From an uncultured Streptomyces sp. (GTDB lineage Bacteria; Actinomycetota; Actinomycetes; Streptomycetales; Streptomycetaceae): a stretch of DNA of 64,000 bases. The stretch lies in NCBI RefSeq assembly GCF_947488945.1, contig NZ_CANLBS010000017.1, positions 124,001 through 188,000 on the forward strand, written 5' to 3'. The number at the start of each line of letters is the position of its first letter. The stretch's first letter is position 1. Positions 27,481 through 35,243 of the stretch are shown one piece after another. Below the pieces are notes generated by a model, which saw only the letters and a list, made by a program, of their open reading frames with translations, had not been told where the DNA came from and did not search any database. Made by a program: the position numbers and the translations under genes.

Positions 27481-27612
27481 GGAGGGCTGTCGGCTGAGAG
27501 GAAGCAAGCACTCTCCAGGTGAACGAGCGCATCGTGCCGTGGCCGCTTGCCCGAGCTCTTGTCGGCGGTGCCGCGGGGTCGCGTAGGCGCCCGCAAAATG
27601 GCTGGTCACGGG
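27481..27612. repeat. Relic of IS1380 end sequences
   Basis: Bases 27484-27530 align with the 5' flank of the IS1380 transposase gene at 28048-28092 (shared core AGCACTCTCCAGGTGAA). Bases 27590-27612, read on the minus strand (TGACCAGCCATTTTGC), match the sequence just after that transposase's stop (TGACCAGCAATTTTGC at 29455-29470). So both ends are represented, in opposite orientation, without a transposase between them. Confidence 0.45.
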
Positions 27613-27638
27613 AGTGGTCTGTGCAGGACTCTGTGGGT

Positions 27639-27959
27639 ATGCCTCGACGTCTCATGTTCGTGCAGTTGAAGACTGGTTACACCACCGACCGCGGACCCTC
27701 GTGGATCGGGTGGGTGGACTTCTCGAAGACCTGGAGTACTGCGTACTTCCGCGGGAGGACACTGCGCCGGGCAGGGGGGATGTTCGATGCGAACTTCTAC
27801 GACGTGCAGACCGACGAGGAGTTCTGGGTCTCCGGGCCGAAGCGGGACCGCACGGACACCCGCTACGGCCCCTCCGACCCTGAAATCGATCCGGAAGCCG
27901 TCGACACCTATCGCGCCTTCCTGGAGGGCGCATCTCTGCCGGGCCGGGAAAACGGCTGA
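27639..27959 (+). CDS. Small conserved hypothetical protein
   Basis: A 106-residue protein: FVQLKTGYTTDRGPSWIGWV, then FSKTWSTAYFRGRTLRRAGG, MFDANFYDVQTDEEFWVSGP and KRDRTDTRYG. I recall very similar small proteins of unknown function as common in Streptomyces; no catalytic motif can be named. I start at ATG 27639 because the upstream extension of the frame lies in IS-end relic sequence. The strong conserved pattern argues it is real despite its mobile-element surroundings. Confidence 0.65.
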   Translation: MPRRLMFVQLKTGYTTDRGPSWIGWVDFSKTWSTAYFRGRTLRRAGGMFDANFYDVQTDEEFWVSGPKRDRTDTRYGPSDPEIDPEAVDTYRAFLEGASLPGRENG

Positions 27960-28043
27960 CCTCGCGCCCTTGCGAGCGGGGTGTCCGGGTCTTGATCAAA
28001 TAAGCGGAGAGTGCTCCTGACCTGCAACGATGGGACTTGTCTA

Positions 28044-29620
28044 GGGTCCTGTCAGCTGCACGGAAAGAAGCACTCTCCAGGTGAAGAAGCGTGTCGGGTC
28101 ATACCCGCGGATCCGCATCGAGGGCGGCGGCCGGGCGGTGGTCTCGCAGGCCGGGAGCGTGCTGCTGGTCGAGATCGTCCGCAAAGCGGGCCTGGACACC
28201 GCGATATCGGCGGCGTTGGCGCCGTGGCGGAAGGCGAGGGCCGTCCATGATCCCGGGAAGGTTCTGCTGGACGTGGCGTTGGCGGTCGCGTCGGGCGGGG
28301 ACTGCCTGGCGGATGTCGGCCTGCTGCGGGCGGAGCCGGCTGTGTTCGGGCCGGTGGCCTCGGACCCGACGGTCTCCCGTCTCGTCGGCACTCTCGCCGC
28401 CTCCGGTGAGAAGGCTCTGGCGGCGATCCGTGCCGCGCGGGCCGAAGCCCGCGCTCGTGTCTGGGAGTTGGCCGGCGCCGGGGCACCCGATGCCGGCGGG
28501 ACGGTGACCGTGGACCTCGACGGGGTGCTGGTTCTCGCGCACTCCGACAAGGAGGACGCCGCACCCACCTGGAAGCGGACCTACGGCCACCACCCGCTGA
28601 TGGGGTTCGTCGACCACGGACCGGGCGGCACCGGCGAACCGGTCGCGGCCCTGCTCAGACCGGGCAACGCGGGATCGAACACCGCCGCCGACCACATCAC
28701 CGCCGCCCGACTGGCCCTGGCCCAGCTGCCGAAGTCCTACCGGCGCGGGCGCCGGACCCTGATCCGCACCGACTCAGCCGGCGGCACCCACACCTTCGTC
28801 GCCTGGCTCGCAAAGCCGGGCCGGTGGCTGTCCTACTCCGTCGGCATGACCGTCACCGAGCAGATCCACAGCCACGTCCTGAAGGTCCCGGCCTCGGCCT
28901 GGACGCCGGCCGTCGAGACCGGCGGCCAAGTCCGCGATGGCGCCTGGGTTGCCGAACTCGCCGGCGACGTCCTTCACGGCTGGCCCAAGGGCATGCGGCT
29001 CATCGTCCGGAAGGAACGCCCGCACCCGGGCGCTCAGTTGAGGATCACCGACGCCGACGGCATGCGGCTGACGTGCTTCGCCACCAACACCGTCGGCCTC
29101 CCGATCTCCGAGCTCGAGCTCCGTCACCGACTGCGGGCCCGGGCCGAGGACCGCATCCGGGCCGCCCGCGCCACCGGCCTGCGCAACCTGCCCCTGCACA
29201 CCACCGCGGAGAACCGGATCTGGCTGGAGATCGTGCAAACCGCCCTCGACCTACTGGCCTGGATGCCGATGCTCGCCCTGACCGGCCAGGCCCGCCTCTG
29301 GGAACCCCGCCGCCTACGGCTCCGCCTGTTCACCACGGCCGGACAACTCGTCACCACCAGCCGCCGCCGAATCCTCCGCCTCGCCCGCCACTGGCCCTGG
29401 ACCGGCGTGATCACCGACGCACTCGAACGGCTCGCACTCCTGCCGAACCCCGGCTGACCAGCAATTTTGCCGCCCCTACGACAGCAACCCGAAACCGGAG
29501 CAGTGGAACCCGGCGCCACCCCGAGACGACACTCGGGCCCCCGGCCTGCCCACCCTCAGCCCACCACACGAAAACGGCCCACCAACTCCGTCGGCGGACC
29601 GTCATGAAACTTCGAGGCTA
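28044..29620 (+). mobile_element. IS1380-family insertion sequence, ends approximate
   Basis: An element carrying one full-length transposase gene. The left end lies upstream of 28081 and the right end near 29600-29625, where the barstar gene's coding sequence resumes on the minus strand. I could not find a matching pair of terminal inverted repeats, so boundaries are estimates and the left end may be damaged. Confidence 0.6.
28081..29457 (+). CDS. IS1380-family transposase
   Basis: A 458-residue DDE transposase of usual length. It has GGTVTVDLDGVLVLAHSDKE (first Asp), RRTLIRTDSAGGTHTFVAWL (second Asp) and TAENRIWLEIVQTALDLLAW (late Glu). The N-terminal LLVEIVRKAGLDTAISAAL with DPGKVLLDVALAVASGGDCL is typical of the family. 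GTG 28081 is preceded by a purine-rich site. No frameshift or internal stop, so it may be active. Confidence 0.9.
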   Translation: MKKRVGSYPRIRIEGGGRAVVSQAGSVLLVEIVRKAGLDTAISAALAPWRKARAVHDPGKVLLDVALAVASGGDCLADVGLLRAEPAVFGPVASDPTVSRLVGTLAASGEKALAAIRAARAEARARVWELAGAGAPDAGGTVTVDLDGVLVLAHSDKEDAAPTWKRTYGHHPLMGFVDHGPGGTGEPVAALLRPGNAGSNTAADHITAARLALAQLPKSYRRGRRTLIRTDSAGGTHTFVAWLAKPGRWLSYSVGMTVTEQIHSHVLKVPASAWTPAVETGGQVRDGAWVAELAGDVLHGWPKGMRLIVRKERPHPGAQLRITDADGMRLTCFATNTVGLPISELELRHRLRARAEDRIRAARATGLRNLPLHTTAENRIWLEIVQTALDLLAWMPMLALTGQARLWEPRRLRLRLFTTAGQLVTTSRRRILRLARHWPWTGVITDALERLALLPNPG

Positions 29621-30099
29621 GAGATTGTGTGGTCCTGGAATCGGGCAAGGTGGCTTGCCACGCTTGGCATCGACTCCGCGTCGCTTGACAGGACGATGCA
29701 GAATTTGCTGAGCGTGATCCCTTCGGGCCGTTTGATGTAAGACCATTGTTTACCGGCTCGGTACAGGACCTTGAAGAATTCCTCGCGAGCGGCGTGATCC
29801 TCGGAAAGTGCACGTTCGGCTGATTCGATGATCAGAATGTGGTAGTCCGATGAGAGTCATTGGAGGTCTCGAAGGCAATCGTAGAGAGCATGCCAGTTCC
29901 ATCCGAAATAGTCGGGGAATTTCAGTGTCTCCCAGAATTTCTCAAAAGCCGACGACTCGTCAGGCATGTCTTCGCCGTTGAGGCGTGCCACGTAAACGCT
30001 GCCCGATGAGGGCAGGAGTTGATCAAAATTCAGGCCGGCGCCTGGTGCGACGATGTGCAGCCATGGGGCGACATGGATCGCCTGTGTTTCGTCTCTCAT
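29602..30099 (-). pseudogene. Barstar-family immunity gene with an in-frame TGA
   Basis: The frame starts at ATG 30099 and reads MRDETQAIHVAPWLHI ... FWETLKFPDYFGWNWHALYD, CLRDLQ, then TGA (29857-29859), and continues in the same frame LSSDYHILIIESAERALSED ... VLYRAGKQWSYIKRPEG to a stop at 29602. FPxYFGxNWxALxDCLRDL is the hallmark of barstar, the inhibitor of barnase-type ribonucleases. Homologues usually have Trp after CLRDL-x, so TGG to TGA is the likely lesion. The last codons run into the right end of the IS1380 element. Its start overlaps the stop of an RHS-repeat scrap (TAATG). Confidence 0.75.
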
Positions 30100-30305
30100 T
30101 AGTGCACCCATTCAGGGCTTCTGCTTTTCCATGTCCCGAAGGACCTGCATCGACTCTGCTTGGTGCCATCCGCCTCGATACGGCGGGCGAGTCTGCCCTC
30201 GACCGTCCATTCCAGACGCGTGACGGCTCCCAGCGGACCGGTGATCGCAACGGGCCCCCCGAAGGCGTCACGCTCGTAGTGTGTGACTTCCCTCAGTGGA
30301 TCGGT
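30099..30305 (-). pseudogene. RHS-repeat polymorphic toxin, 3' scrap
   Basis: The minus-strand frame ending with TAA at 30099-30101 reads TDPLREVTHYERDAFGGPVA, ITGPLGAVTRLEWTVEGRLA, RRIEADGTKQS, one clear RHS/YD repeat. RHS proteins are large secreted or cell-surface shells carrying a C-terminal toxin. Here everything upstream is gone (replaced by an IS5 relic) and the toxin tip is reduced to about 20 codons (RCRSFGTWKSRSPEWVH). The stop overlaps the barstar start, so toxin and immunity were once translationally coupled. Confidence 0.7.
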
Positions 30306-30440
30306 GAGCAGCGCCTGCTTGAAGCAACCGAGCCTTTGTCACCGGGTGTTGCGGACCCGGCGGTGCTCGTACAGCAGCCAGGAGACATGCTCGACGAGCC
30401 CGTGCGGGACGTCGAGCATGGAAGGATACGGAACCAACAG
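30306..30440 (-). pseudogene. IS5-type transposase, 5' relic
   Basis: On the minus strand LLVPYPSMLDVPHGLVEHVS, WLLYEHRRVRNTR, stop, then RLGCFKQALL match the N-terminus of IS5-like transposases; the intact copy at 33.8 kb has LLVPYPAALDLPHALVEWVT. An in-frame TGA and the abrupt junction with RHS sequence near 30305 show it is dead. It may be the 5' partner of the relic at 27107-27250. Confidence 0.65.
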
Positions 30441-30592
30441 GGCCCCTCAGGTCGCCGGTGTGAGGAGTGGGATCACCACGCCTACGGCGAAGGGCCCTGC
30501 CTCGTCGCCACACCCGCTGAGCAGACCATTTCATTCCTGCGCCACAGGATGAAAACGAAACATGATGGAAGAACTGGAGAAGGTGGATCAGG

Positions 30593-31237
30593 GTGACCAG
30601 GTCGGCTGTCGGATGTGCGTTGTTCGTGGCTGCCTCGCTGCTTGCTGCCGGTTGCTCCGGTGGGGAATCCAGGCGGGAAGAAGCTCCCAAGGGGTGGGCC
30701 GTCTGCAACGAATTCCTCGGCGTCGAGAGCATCAATGCCTTGGATGAACAGATGGGTGAAGGGGTTCTGCGAATCGAGAATCAACTCGTTTCCGTGGATG
30801 ACACCGGGAGGTGGATGGCGTCCATGGCTCGGTCCTGGGAGCCGGGCAGCACAGCTCATTGGTCGAATCGGAACAAGCCCTGTGCGATCGCTCTTGAGGG
30901 CACGAGGCAGGAGTTCGTCTCGGAGGTGGGCTGGTCCGTTTCGTCCTTCGCGGACCTGAAGTCCGTCCGGGAGCCGCGAGGTTGGCGCAGTGTGGGCGGA
31001 GATGTCTTCACCTACGAGGAGGCTGACGGGAGGACGCTGGTGGCAGCGTTTCCCTGCGAGGTGCCGGATGCGGGCGAGCAGCAGGAAGCCGGCCTTCCGA
31101 TGGAGGTGAGAGTCAGCGGGAGGGCGATCCCCGGCTTCAAGGATCACTTGAGGGGCACGTTGGCCTCCGCTCTCGCCCGAACGATGAGCGGCGCGTTGGG
31201 GTGCGTCAACGCGCCGCTCATTCCTGAGGAGTTGTAG
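30593..31237 (+). CDS. Secreted lipoprotein of unknown function
   Basis: A 214-residue protein with a signal peptide and lipobox LLAAGC (Cys21), so likely anchored to the outer face of the membrane. The mature part is soluble, with four Cys (VCNEF, PCAIAL, FPCEVP, LGCVN) that could form two disulfides. GTG 30593 has only a weak ribosome-binding site. Like the 25126-25818 product it is a small exported four-Cys protein, which may indicate a shared family. No domain recognised. Confidence 0.7.
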   Translation: MTRSAVGCALFVAASLLAAGCSGGESRREEAPKGWAVCNEFLGVESINALDEQMGEGVLRIENQLVSVDDTGRWMASMARSWEPGSTAHWSNRNKPCAIALEGTRQEFVSEVGWSVSSFADLKSVREPRGWRSVGGDVFTYEEADGRTLVAAFPCEVPDAGEQQEAGLPMEVRVSGRAIPGFKDHLRGTLASALARTMSGALGCVNAPLIPEEL

Positions 31238-31352
31238 CCCTCGCCGTCACCCCGAGGGGCGGTTCAGCGCTCAACGGGTACGTGGTGGTGCGGGTCGGCC
31301 TTCGCAGCGAGGTGTGAGGCGGGCCGGGCAGTGCCACAGGTCGCCCGGCCCT

Positions 31353-31585
31353 TCAGCCCCACGCGACCCAGCAGTAGACGCCGTGATCCTGGTGCCGGGC
31401 GCTGCTGACGAGACCGGCCGGCTCACGCACGATCGCCTCCGCGATCTGCGTGTCGATGGCCTCGCCGTCCTCCGCGCGCAGCTGAGCCCATGAGGCGGCG
31501 ATGTCCCGCAACCTGGAGTGCCCGGCGTCCGCGAGTGCAGTGGACAGGCGAGGCGAGATCGCGAAGACGACGCACCTGTCGTTGT
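31353..31585 (-). pseudogene. C-terminal fragment of a hypothetical protein, cut by an IS5 copy
   Basis: About 75 residues in one minus-strand frame look fully protein-like: VVFAISPRLSTALADAGHSR, LRDIAASWAQLRAEDGEAID, TQIAEAIVREPAGLVSSARH then QDHGVYCWVAWG and TGA. The frame is open only to the edge of the truncated IS5 copy at 31586, so the 5' half was lost or moved. I recall small Streptomyces proteins with similar YCW tails, but have no function for them. Confidence 0.5.
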
Positions 31586-31986
31586 GTACTCGGGATCGTG
31601 TTCACGCAGGGTCTTGAGCAGCCCCGGCGCCCGGTCGGCCAGCAGTCGCACGACCGCGGTGGTATAGGCGTGGGCGGTGGCGACGGATATGCCGAAGCCG
31701 GCGGCGATCTGGGCGAGGGTGTCGTGCTTGCGCAGGTAGACGAGAGCGACCAAGGCCCGCTGGTGCGGCGGAAGGTTGCAGCGTCGGTCGCCCTCACGGG
31801 TGACGATGAGCATCGTGACCCACTCGACCAGCGCATGCGGCAGGTCGAGTGCGGCAGGATAGGGAACCAACAGGGTTCCTGGACCGGCAGGTTGAGACTT
31901 CGAACACCTCACCCAACGGCACGGGAGCCCTGTCCGTTGCGGGCACCGAGGCCATCACCCGATCGGTGGCCCCGCTGAAAACGCTC
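31586..31986 (-). mobile_element. Truncated IS5-family copy, inverted relative to the intact one
   Basis: 401 bases matching, as inverted repeat, bases 33790-34190 of the intact IS5 element. It includes the terminal repeat (31973-31986) and the first 109 residues of the transposase, which are identical in translation. The match stops at 31586, where unrelated coding sequence begins. It can no longer make an active transposase. Confidence 0.9.
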
Positions 31987-32361
31987 AACCAGAAAATAAT
32001 CGACGGAATCGCCAGCACCAATCCCGGCGCGGACAGAGGAGCGGTGGCAGCCAAGTGGACCGGCCGAGGTCTACTCGCCGCCGACGTCGGGTTCGGCGTG
32101 TACGCGGTGGTCGAGGCTCCTGAGGGCGAGAAGGTCCGGAGCGCGGCCCGGGAGACCGGAAGCGTCGCCGGTGGCTGGGCCGGTGCCGCCTACGGTGCCA
32201 CGACCGGTGCCACGATCGGAGCCGCGGTCGGCAGCTTCATTCCCGGGGCCGGAACGGTCGTGGGAGGCGCCGTCGGCGGTGTCGTCGGCGGTGTCGTCGG
32301 CGGATTCGCCGGGAGTAGGCTCGGCCGGAAGACCGGAGATGTCCTGGGAGGGTTGTTCTAG
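31987..32361 (+). pseudogene. Glycine-zipper C-terminal tail of a toxin-like protein
   Basis: The frame enters from the truncated IS5 copy and then reads QKIIDGIASTNPGADRGAVA and KWTGRGLLAADVGFGVYAVV. It ends in a long Gly-zipper (GAAVGSFIPGAGTVVGGAVG, then repeated GGVVGG) and RLGRKTGDVLGGLF. Such zippers insert into membranes and occur in effectors and polymorphic toxins. Its 5' end was removed by the IS. The next gene starts three bases after its stop, suggesting a coupled partner. The zipper is clear; the toxin role is inferred. Confidence 0.5.
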
Positions 32362-32364
32362 CCA

Positions 32365-33450
32365 GTGACCGAACAGTCACCGGAGACCGTGGTGCCCGCC
32401 CTCGTGACGGGCACCACGGGTGTCTCCTACGCGGAAGTCGAGGACGGTTCCTTGCGGCAGGTGTCTCCCCTGCAGGGCCCTGGCGTCCTCACCGGGGCGC
32501 AGCCCACGTGGGCTGCTCGTCATGGGCGCGGACTCAGCGTCCGAGTCTCCGTGGAGTCGGCCGACGTGCCCCTCGTCACCGGCGAGAACGCCTCCTCGCT
32601 GCGGCCGCTCCCCCCGCTTCCGCGGGCCGGGCGCCCCGCACGGCTCCGTGCCGTGTGCGACGACGGCACCACTCTCGCGGACGTCCCCGAGGACCGCCCC
32701 CCCGCCGACAGACTGGACGAGGCGGTCCTGTACGCCCTCCCCTGGCAAGCGTCCACCTGGCAGGCGGTCGAGGTGCCGGAGACGTTCCGGCTGCGGCGAC
32801 CCGTGGGCACGGAGGGCTCGGCCGTCCTCCTGGCGGGCACGATCGGAACGCCGCCGCTGCGGCGCACCCCCGAACGCGCGGCGCTGTTCACCCTCGACCT
32901 GGCGGCGAACACCCTCACCGCGAGACCGTTGCCCTCGGTAAGACCTCGCCGTGGACTGCTCGATCGGCTCGTACGGATCTCCGCCGACCCGGCCCACACC
33001 GATCTCTTTGGCGGAGCCACCCGTCGGAACATGCTGGTCGTCGGATCCACTTTCACCCACCAGACGCTGACCTATCCGGAGACCGATTTCACGATCCTGC
33101 ACGCCATCGATCTCCAGCACGACTCCTGGTCGACCGTGCGGCTCAGGGCCGAGGAGTTGGTGACCGCCTGGCACGTGAACGAGGAACGCACCGCCTATGC
33201 GCTCAGCAGCCGCCCCGACCTGTGGAGCTGCTCCCCGAACGGCCGGTGGCGGCGCACTCCGCTGCGCCGAGGTCTCGCCCGGCTGCTCGCCGAGCCGGCC
33301 GAGGAGCTCCGGCTCTCCTCAGGGCGCGTCACGGAGGACCGGGTGCTGCTCACCGTGAGCAGAACCGTTGTGGCTTGCGCACTCGACGGAACAGGGCTGG
33401 AAGTGCTCTACCGGTTCGCCAACAACGTGACCGACGTCGTCTGCCTGTGA
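32365..33450 (+). CDS. Hypothetical protein, possible immunity or partner protein
   Basis: A 361-residue soluble protein without signal or membrane span, rich in short beta-strands (VLLAGTIGTPPLRRTPERAA, LFTLDLAANTLTARPLP, MLVVGSTFTHQTLTYPETDF, ILHAIDLQHDSWSTVRLRAE, ELWSC-like blade ends). The repeating hydrophobic strands with WS/LWS turns suggest a beta-propeller. GTG 32365 follows the glycine-zipper tail by three bases, the spacing typical of an effector and its immunity gene. I do not recognise the family. Confidence 0.55.
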   Translation: MTEQSPETVVPALVTGTTGVSYAEVEDGSLRQVSPLQGPGVLTGAQPTWAARHGRGLSVRVSVESADVPLVTGENASSLRPLPPLPRAGRPARLRAVCDDGTTLADVPEDRPPADRLDEAVLYALPWQASTWQAVEVPETFRLRRPVGTEGSAVLLAGTIGTPPLRRTPERAALFTLDLAANTLTARPLPSVRPRRGLLDRLVRISADPAHTDLFGGATRRNMLVVGSTFTHQTLTYPETDFTILHAIDLQHDSWSTVRLRAEELVTAWHVNEERTAYALSSRPDLWSCSPNGRWRRTPLRRGLARLLAEPAEELRLSSGRVTEDRVLLTVSRTVVACALDGTGLEVLYRFANNVTDVVCL

Positions 33451-33702
33451 CCGGCGTTCGAACGCCGCGTCTCACCACGGCAGGCGTGGCCTGCGCTCTC
33501 CGGGGCGCCGGCCACGCCTACCCGGCTGGGCCAGGGTCCGACCGTTCGCGCGGTTCGCATCATTGGGGAGCGACAACAGGTATCAGATGTCAGCGCGTTT
33601 CCTTTCTGGGGACGCAGAGCCTCTGAGATACATCACCCTTGCCGCGGGAGTCGATACCGGCCCGCTATTTCGCATGCCTGAATTCCCTTGCGCTCATAAA
33701 TT
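33451..33702. other. Non-coding, AT-richer stretch
   Basis: About 250 bases between the putative partner gene and the tail of the split toxin-like gene. Only very short open frames with no family resemblance. Confidence 0.4.
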
Positions 33703-33789
33703 TCACAACATGTTGATCACGTAACCTTTTCCGAAGATCCCGTGAATGCCAGTATGTCGCTGCCACATCTCAACTGCATTGCATTCAAA
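33703..33789 (-). pseudogene. 3' end of the toxin-like gene split by IS5
   Basis: The minus-strand frame leaving the intact IS5 element reads FECNAVEMWQRHTGIHGIFG, KGYVINML, stop. It is in the position expected for the missing C-terminus of the ART-like fragment on the other side of the element (34661-35172). No target duplication is visible, so an earlier rearrangement is also possible. Confidence 0.4.
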
Positions 33790-34660
33790 GAGCGTTTTCA
33801 GCGGGGCCACCGATCGGGTGATGGCCTCGGTGCCCGCAACGGACAGGGCTCCCGTGCCGTTGGGTGAGGTGTTCGAAGTCTCAACCTGCCGGTCCAGGAA
33901 CCCTGTTGGTTCCCTATCCTGCCGCACTCGACCTGCCGCATGCGCTGGTCGAGTGGGTCACGATGCTCATCGTCACCCGTGAGGGCGACCGACGCTGCAA
34001 CCTTCCGCCGCACCAGCGGGCCTTGGTCGCTCTCGTCTACCTGCGCAAGCACGACACCCTCGCCCAGATCGCCGCCGGCTTCGGCATATCCGTCGCCACC
34101 GCCCACGCCTATACCACCGCGGTCGTGCGACTGCTGGCCGACCGGGCGCCGGGGCTGCTCAAGACCCTGCGTGAACACGATCCCGAGTACGTGCTCCTGG
34201 ACGGCACCCTCAGTGAGTGCGACCGACTGGGCGACGGACGCGCCGACTACTCGCACAAGCACCGCCGCCACGGCGTGAACGTGCAGGTCGTCACCGATCC
34301 CGACGGCAGGCTGCTGTGGATCTCGCCGGCACTGCCGGGCCGAGCCCACGACCTGACCGCAGCCCGCACCCACCGCATCCGGATCTGCGAACGCCAGGGC
34401 GTCCCGATCGTCGCCGACCGCGCCTACATCGGCGCGGGCCCCTGGGTCACCACCGCCATCCGACGCCCGCCCAACGGTGAACTCACCCAGACCGAACGGA
34501 CGCTGAACCGCGCACTCGCCCACGCCCGCGCTCCCGTCGAACGAGGCGTCGCCCGGCTGAAGTCCTGGCGGATCTTCCGCCGAAGCCGCTGCAGCCCGAA
34601 CCGGATGACGGTCATCGCCAAAGCGGTCCTCACCCTGGAGAGGCAACGCTGAAAACGCTC
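33790..34660 (+). mobile_element. Intact IS5-family insertion sequence, 871 bp
   Basis: Bounded by 14-bp perfect terminal inverted repeats, GAGCGTTTTCAGCG at 33790-33803 and its complement at 34647-34660. It encloses one full transposase gene. Length and organisation fit the short-IS subgroups of IS5. Flanking bases (CAAA left, ACTG right) show no target duplication. Confidence 0.9.
33864..34652 (+). CDS. IS5-family transposase
   Basis: A 262-residue DDE transposase. The N-terminal helix-turn-helix reads HDTLAQIAAGFGISVATAHA. The catalytic part has VLLDGTLSECDRLG (first Asp), LLWISPALPGRAHDLTAART, VPIVADRAYIGAG (second Asp) and APVERGVARLKSWRIFRRSR (Glu). The true start may be internal, since GTG 33864 gives a leader that is partly terminal sequence. 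The reading frame is intact; probably functional and the source of the inverted partial copy at 31.6 kb. Confidence 0.85.
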   Translation: MRCSKSQPAGPGTLLVPYPAALDLPHALVEWVTMLIVTREGDRRCNLPPHQRALVALVYLRKHDTLAQIAAGFGISVATAHAYTTAVVRLLADRAPGLLKTLREHDPEYVLLDGTLSECDRLGDGRADYSHKHRRHGVNVQVVTDPDGRLLWISPALPGRAHDLTAARTHRIRICERQGVPIVADRAYIGAGPWVTTAIRRPPNGELTQTERTLNRALAHARAPVERGVARLKSWRIFRRSRCSPNRMTVIAKAVLTLERQR

Positions 34661-35172
34661 ACTGCCTCCTCGGGATCGAAGTTGCCGAAGGAGAGCGACT
34701 CGAATGTCCGTCCCGGCCCGGTCTGGAGGGTCAGAACCGCTGACGTGTCGTCCGGCGCCACGAAGAACTTCACGATGATGCTCACCCGGGCATCAGCCGG
34801 GCTGCCCACACCCGTGATCGGCCGGACAAGCTCCAGCGCTCCGCGCGGACGGATCTCGACGATGGCATCGCCGAAACGCTCGGCCTGCGTTGCGAATACG
34901 CTGGCGACGCCAGGGTCGGACGAGGTTGGCGTGATGCCGTGCCGCTGGACGCCGGGGCTGCCCTCGAAGCCCCTGGTGGTTCCTCGGAAGAGGTGCGGAA
35001 GGCACGGTGACAGGCCGATCTGGTCGGTCCAGACGTGCGGATCGGCGGTCGTCCGGGGCGGCAATCGAGGGGCAGGCCCGTGCCGCTGCCGGGTGGCGTC
35101 GGTCCTCGGTGGGACGGCGACAACCCCCCGCCCCCACCCGTCATCCCGATCCATGCCCAAAGCCTCACCCAA
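34661..35172 (-). pseudogene. ADP-ribosyltransferase-like toxin fragment
   Basis: About 120 residues read HLFRGTTRGFEGSPGVQRHG, ITPTSSDPGVASVFATQAER, FGDAIVEIRPRGALELVRP and GRTFESLSFGNFDPEEAV before entering the IS5 end. An Arg in a xFRGTT strand, a TPTSSDP (STS-like) motif and a late acidic segment match the order seen in R-S-E ADP-ribosyltransferase toxins. Upstream, the frame is Pro/Arg-rich noise, so the N-terminal part is also missing. The toxin call is an inference from three short motifs. Confidence 0.45.
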
Positions 35173-35178
35173 CCTCCC

Positions 35179-35217
35179 TATAGTGGGGGCGCGTTGATCG
35201 TATTGGCCGCAACGCGC
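35179..35217 (+). promoter_or_regulatory. Probable promoter -10 and leader inverted repeat for the P450 pair
   Basis: TATAGT at 35179-35184 is a good -10 hexamer; the -35 is not convincing. Directly after it GCGCGTTG (35189-35196) and CAACGCGC (35210-35217) form an 8-bp inverted repeat with a 13-base spacer, a possible operator over the transcript start. The CYP157 ATG is 27 bases further on. Confidence 0.4.
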
Positions 35218-35243
35218 GAAGCCGTGTCCCTGGAGTCCGTACG

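Noticed and set aside
30283..30552. Plus-strand open frame across the IS5/RHS scraps
   Set aside because: The minus strand carries clear IS5 and RHS homology; the plus frame is low-complexity Ser/Cys-rich.
31849..32361. Treating the glycine-zipper frame as a complete gene starting in the IS
   Set aside because: The first 46 codons are antisense IS5 terminal sequence, identical to the other IS copy, so they are not the native N-terminus.
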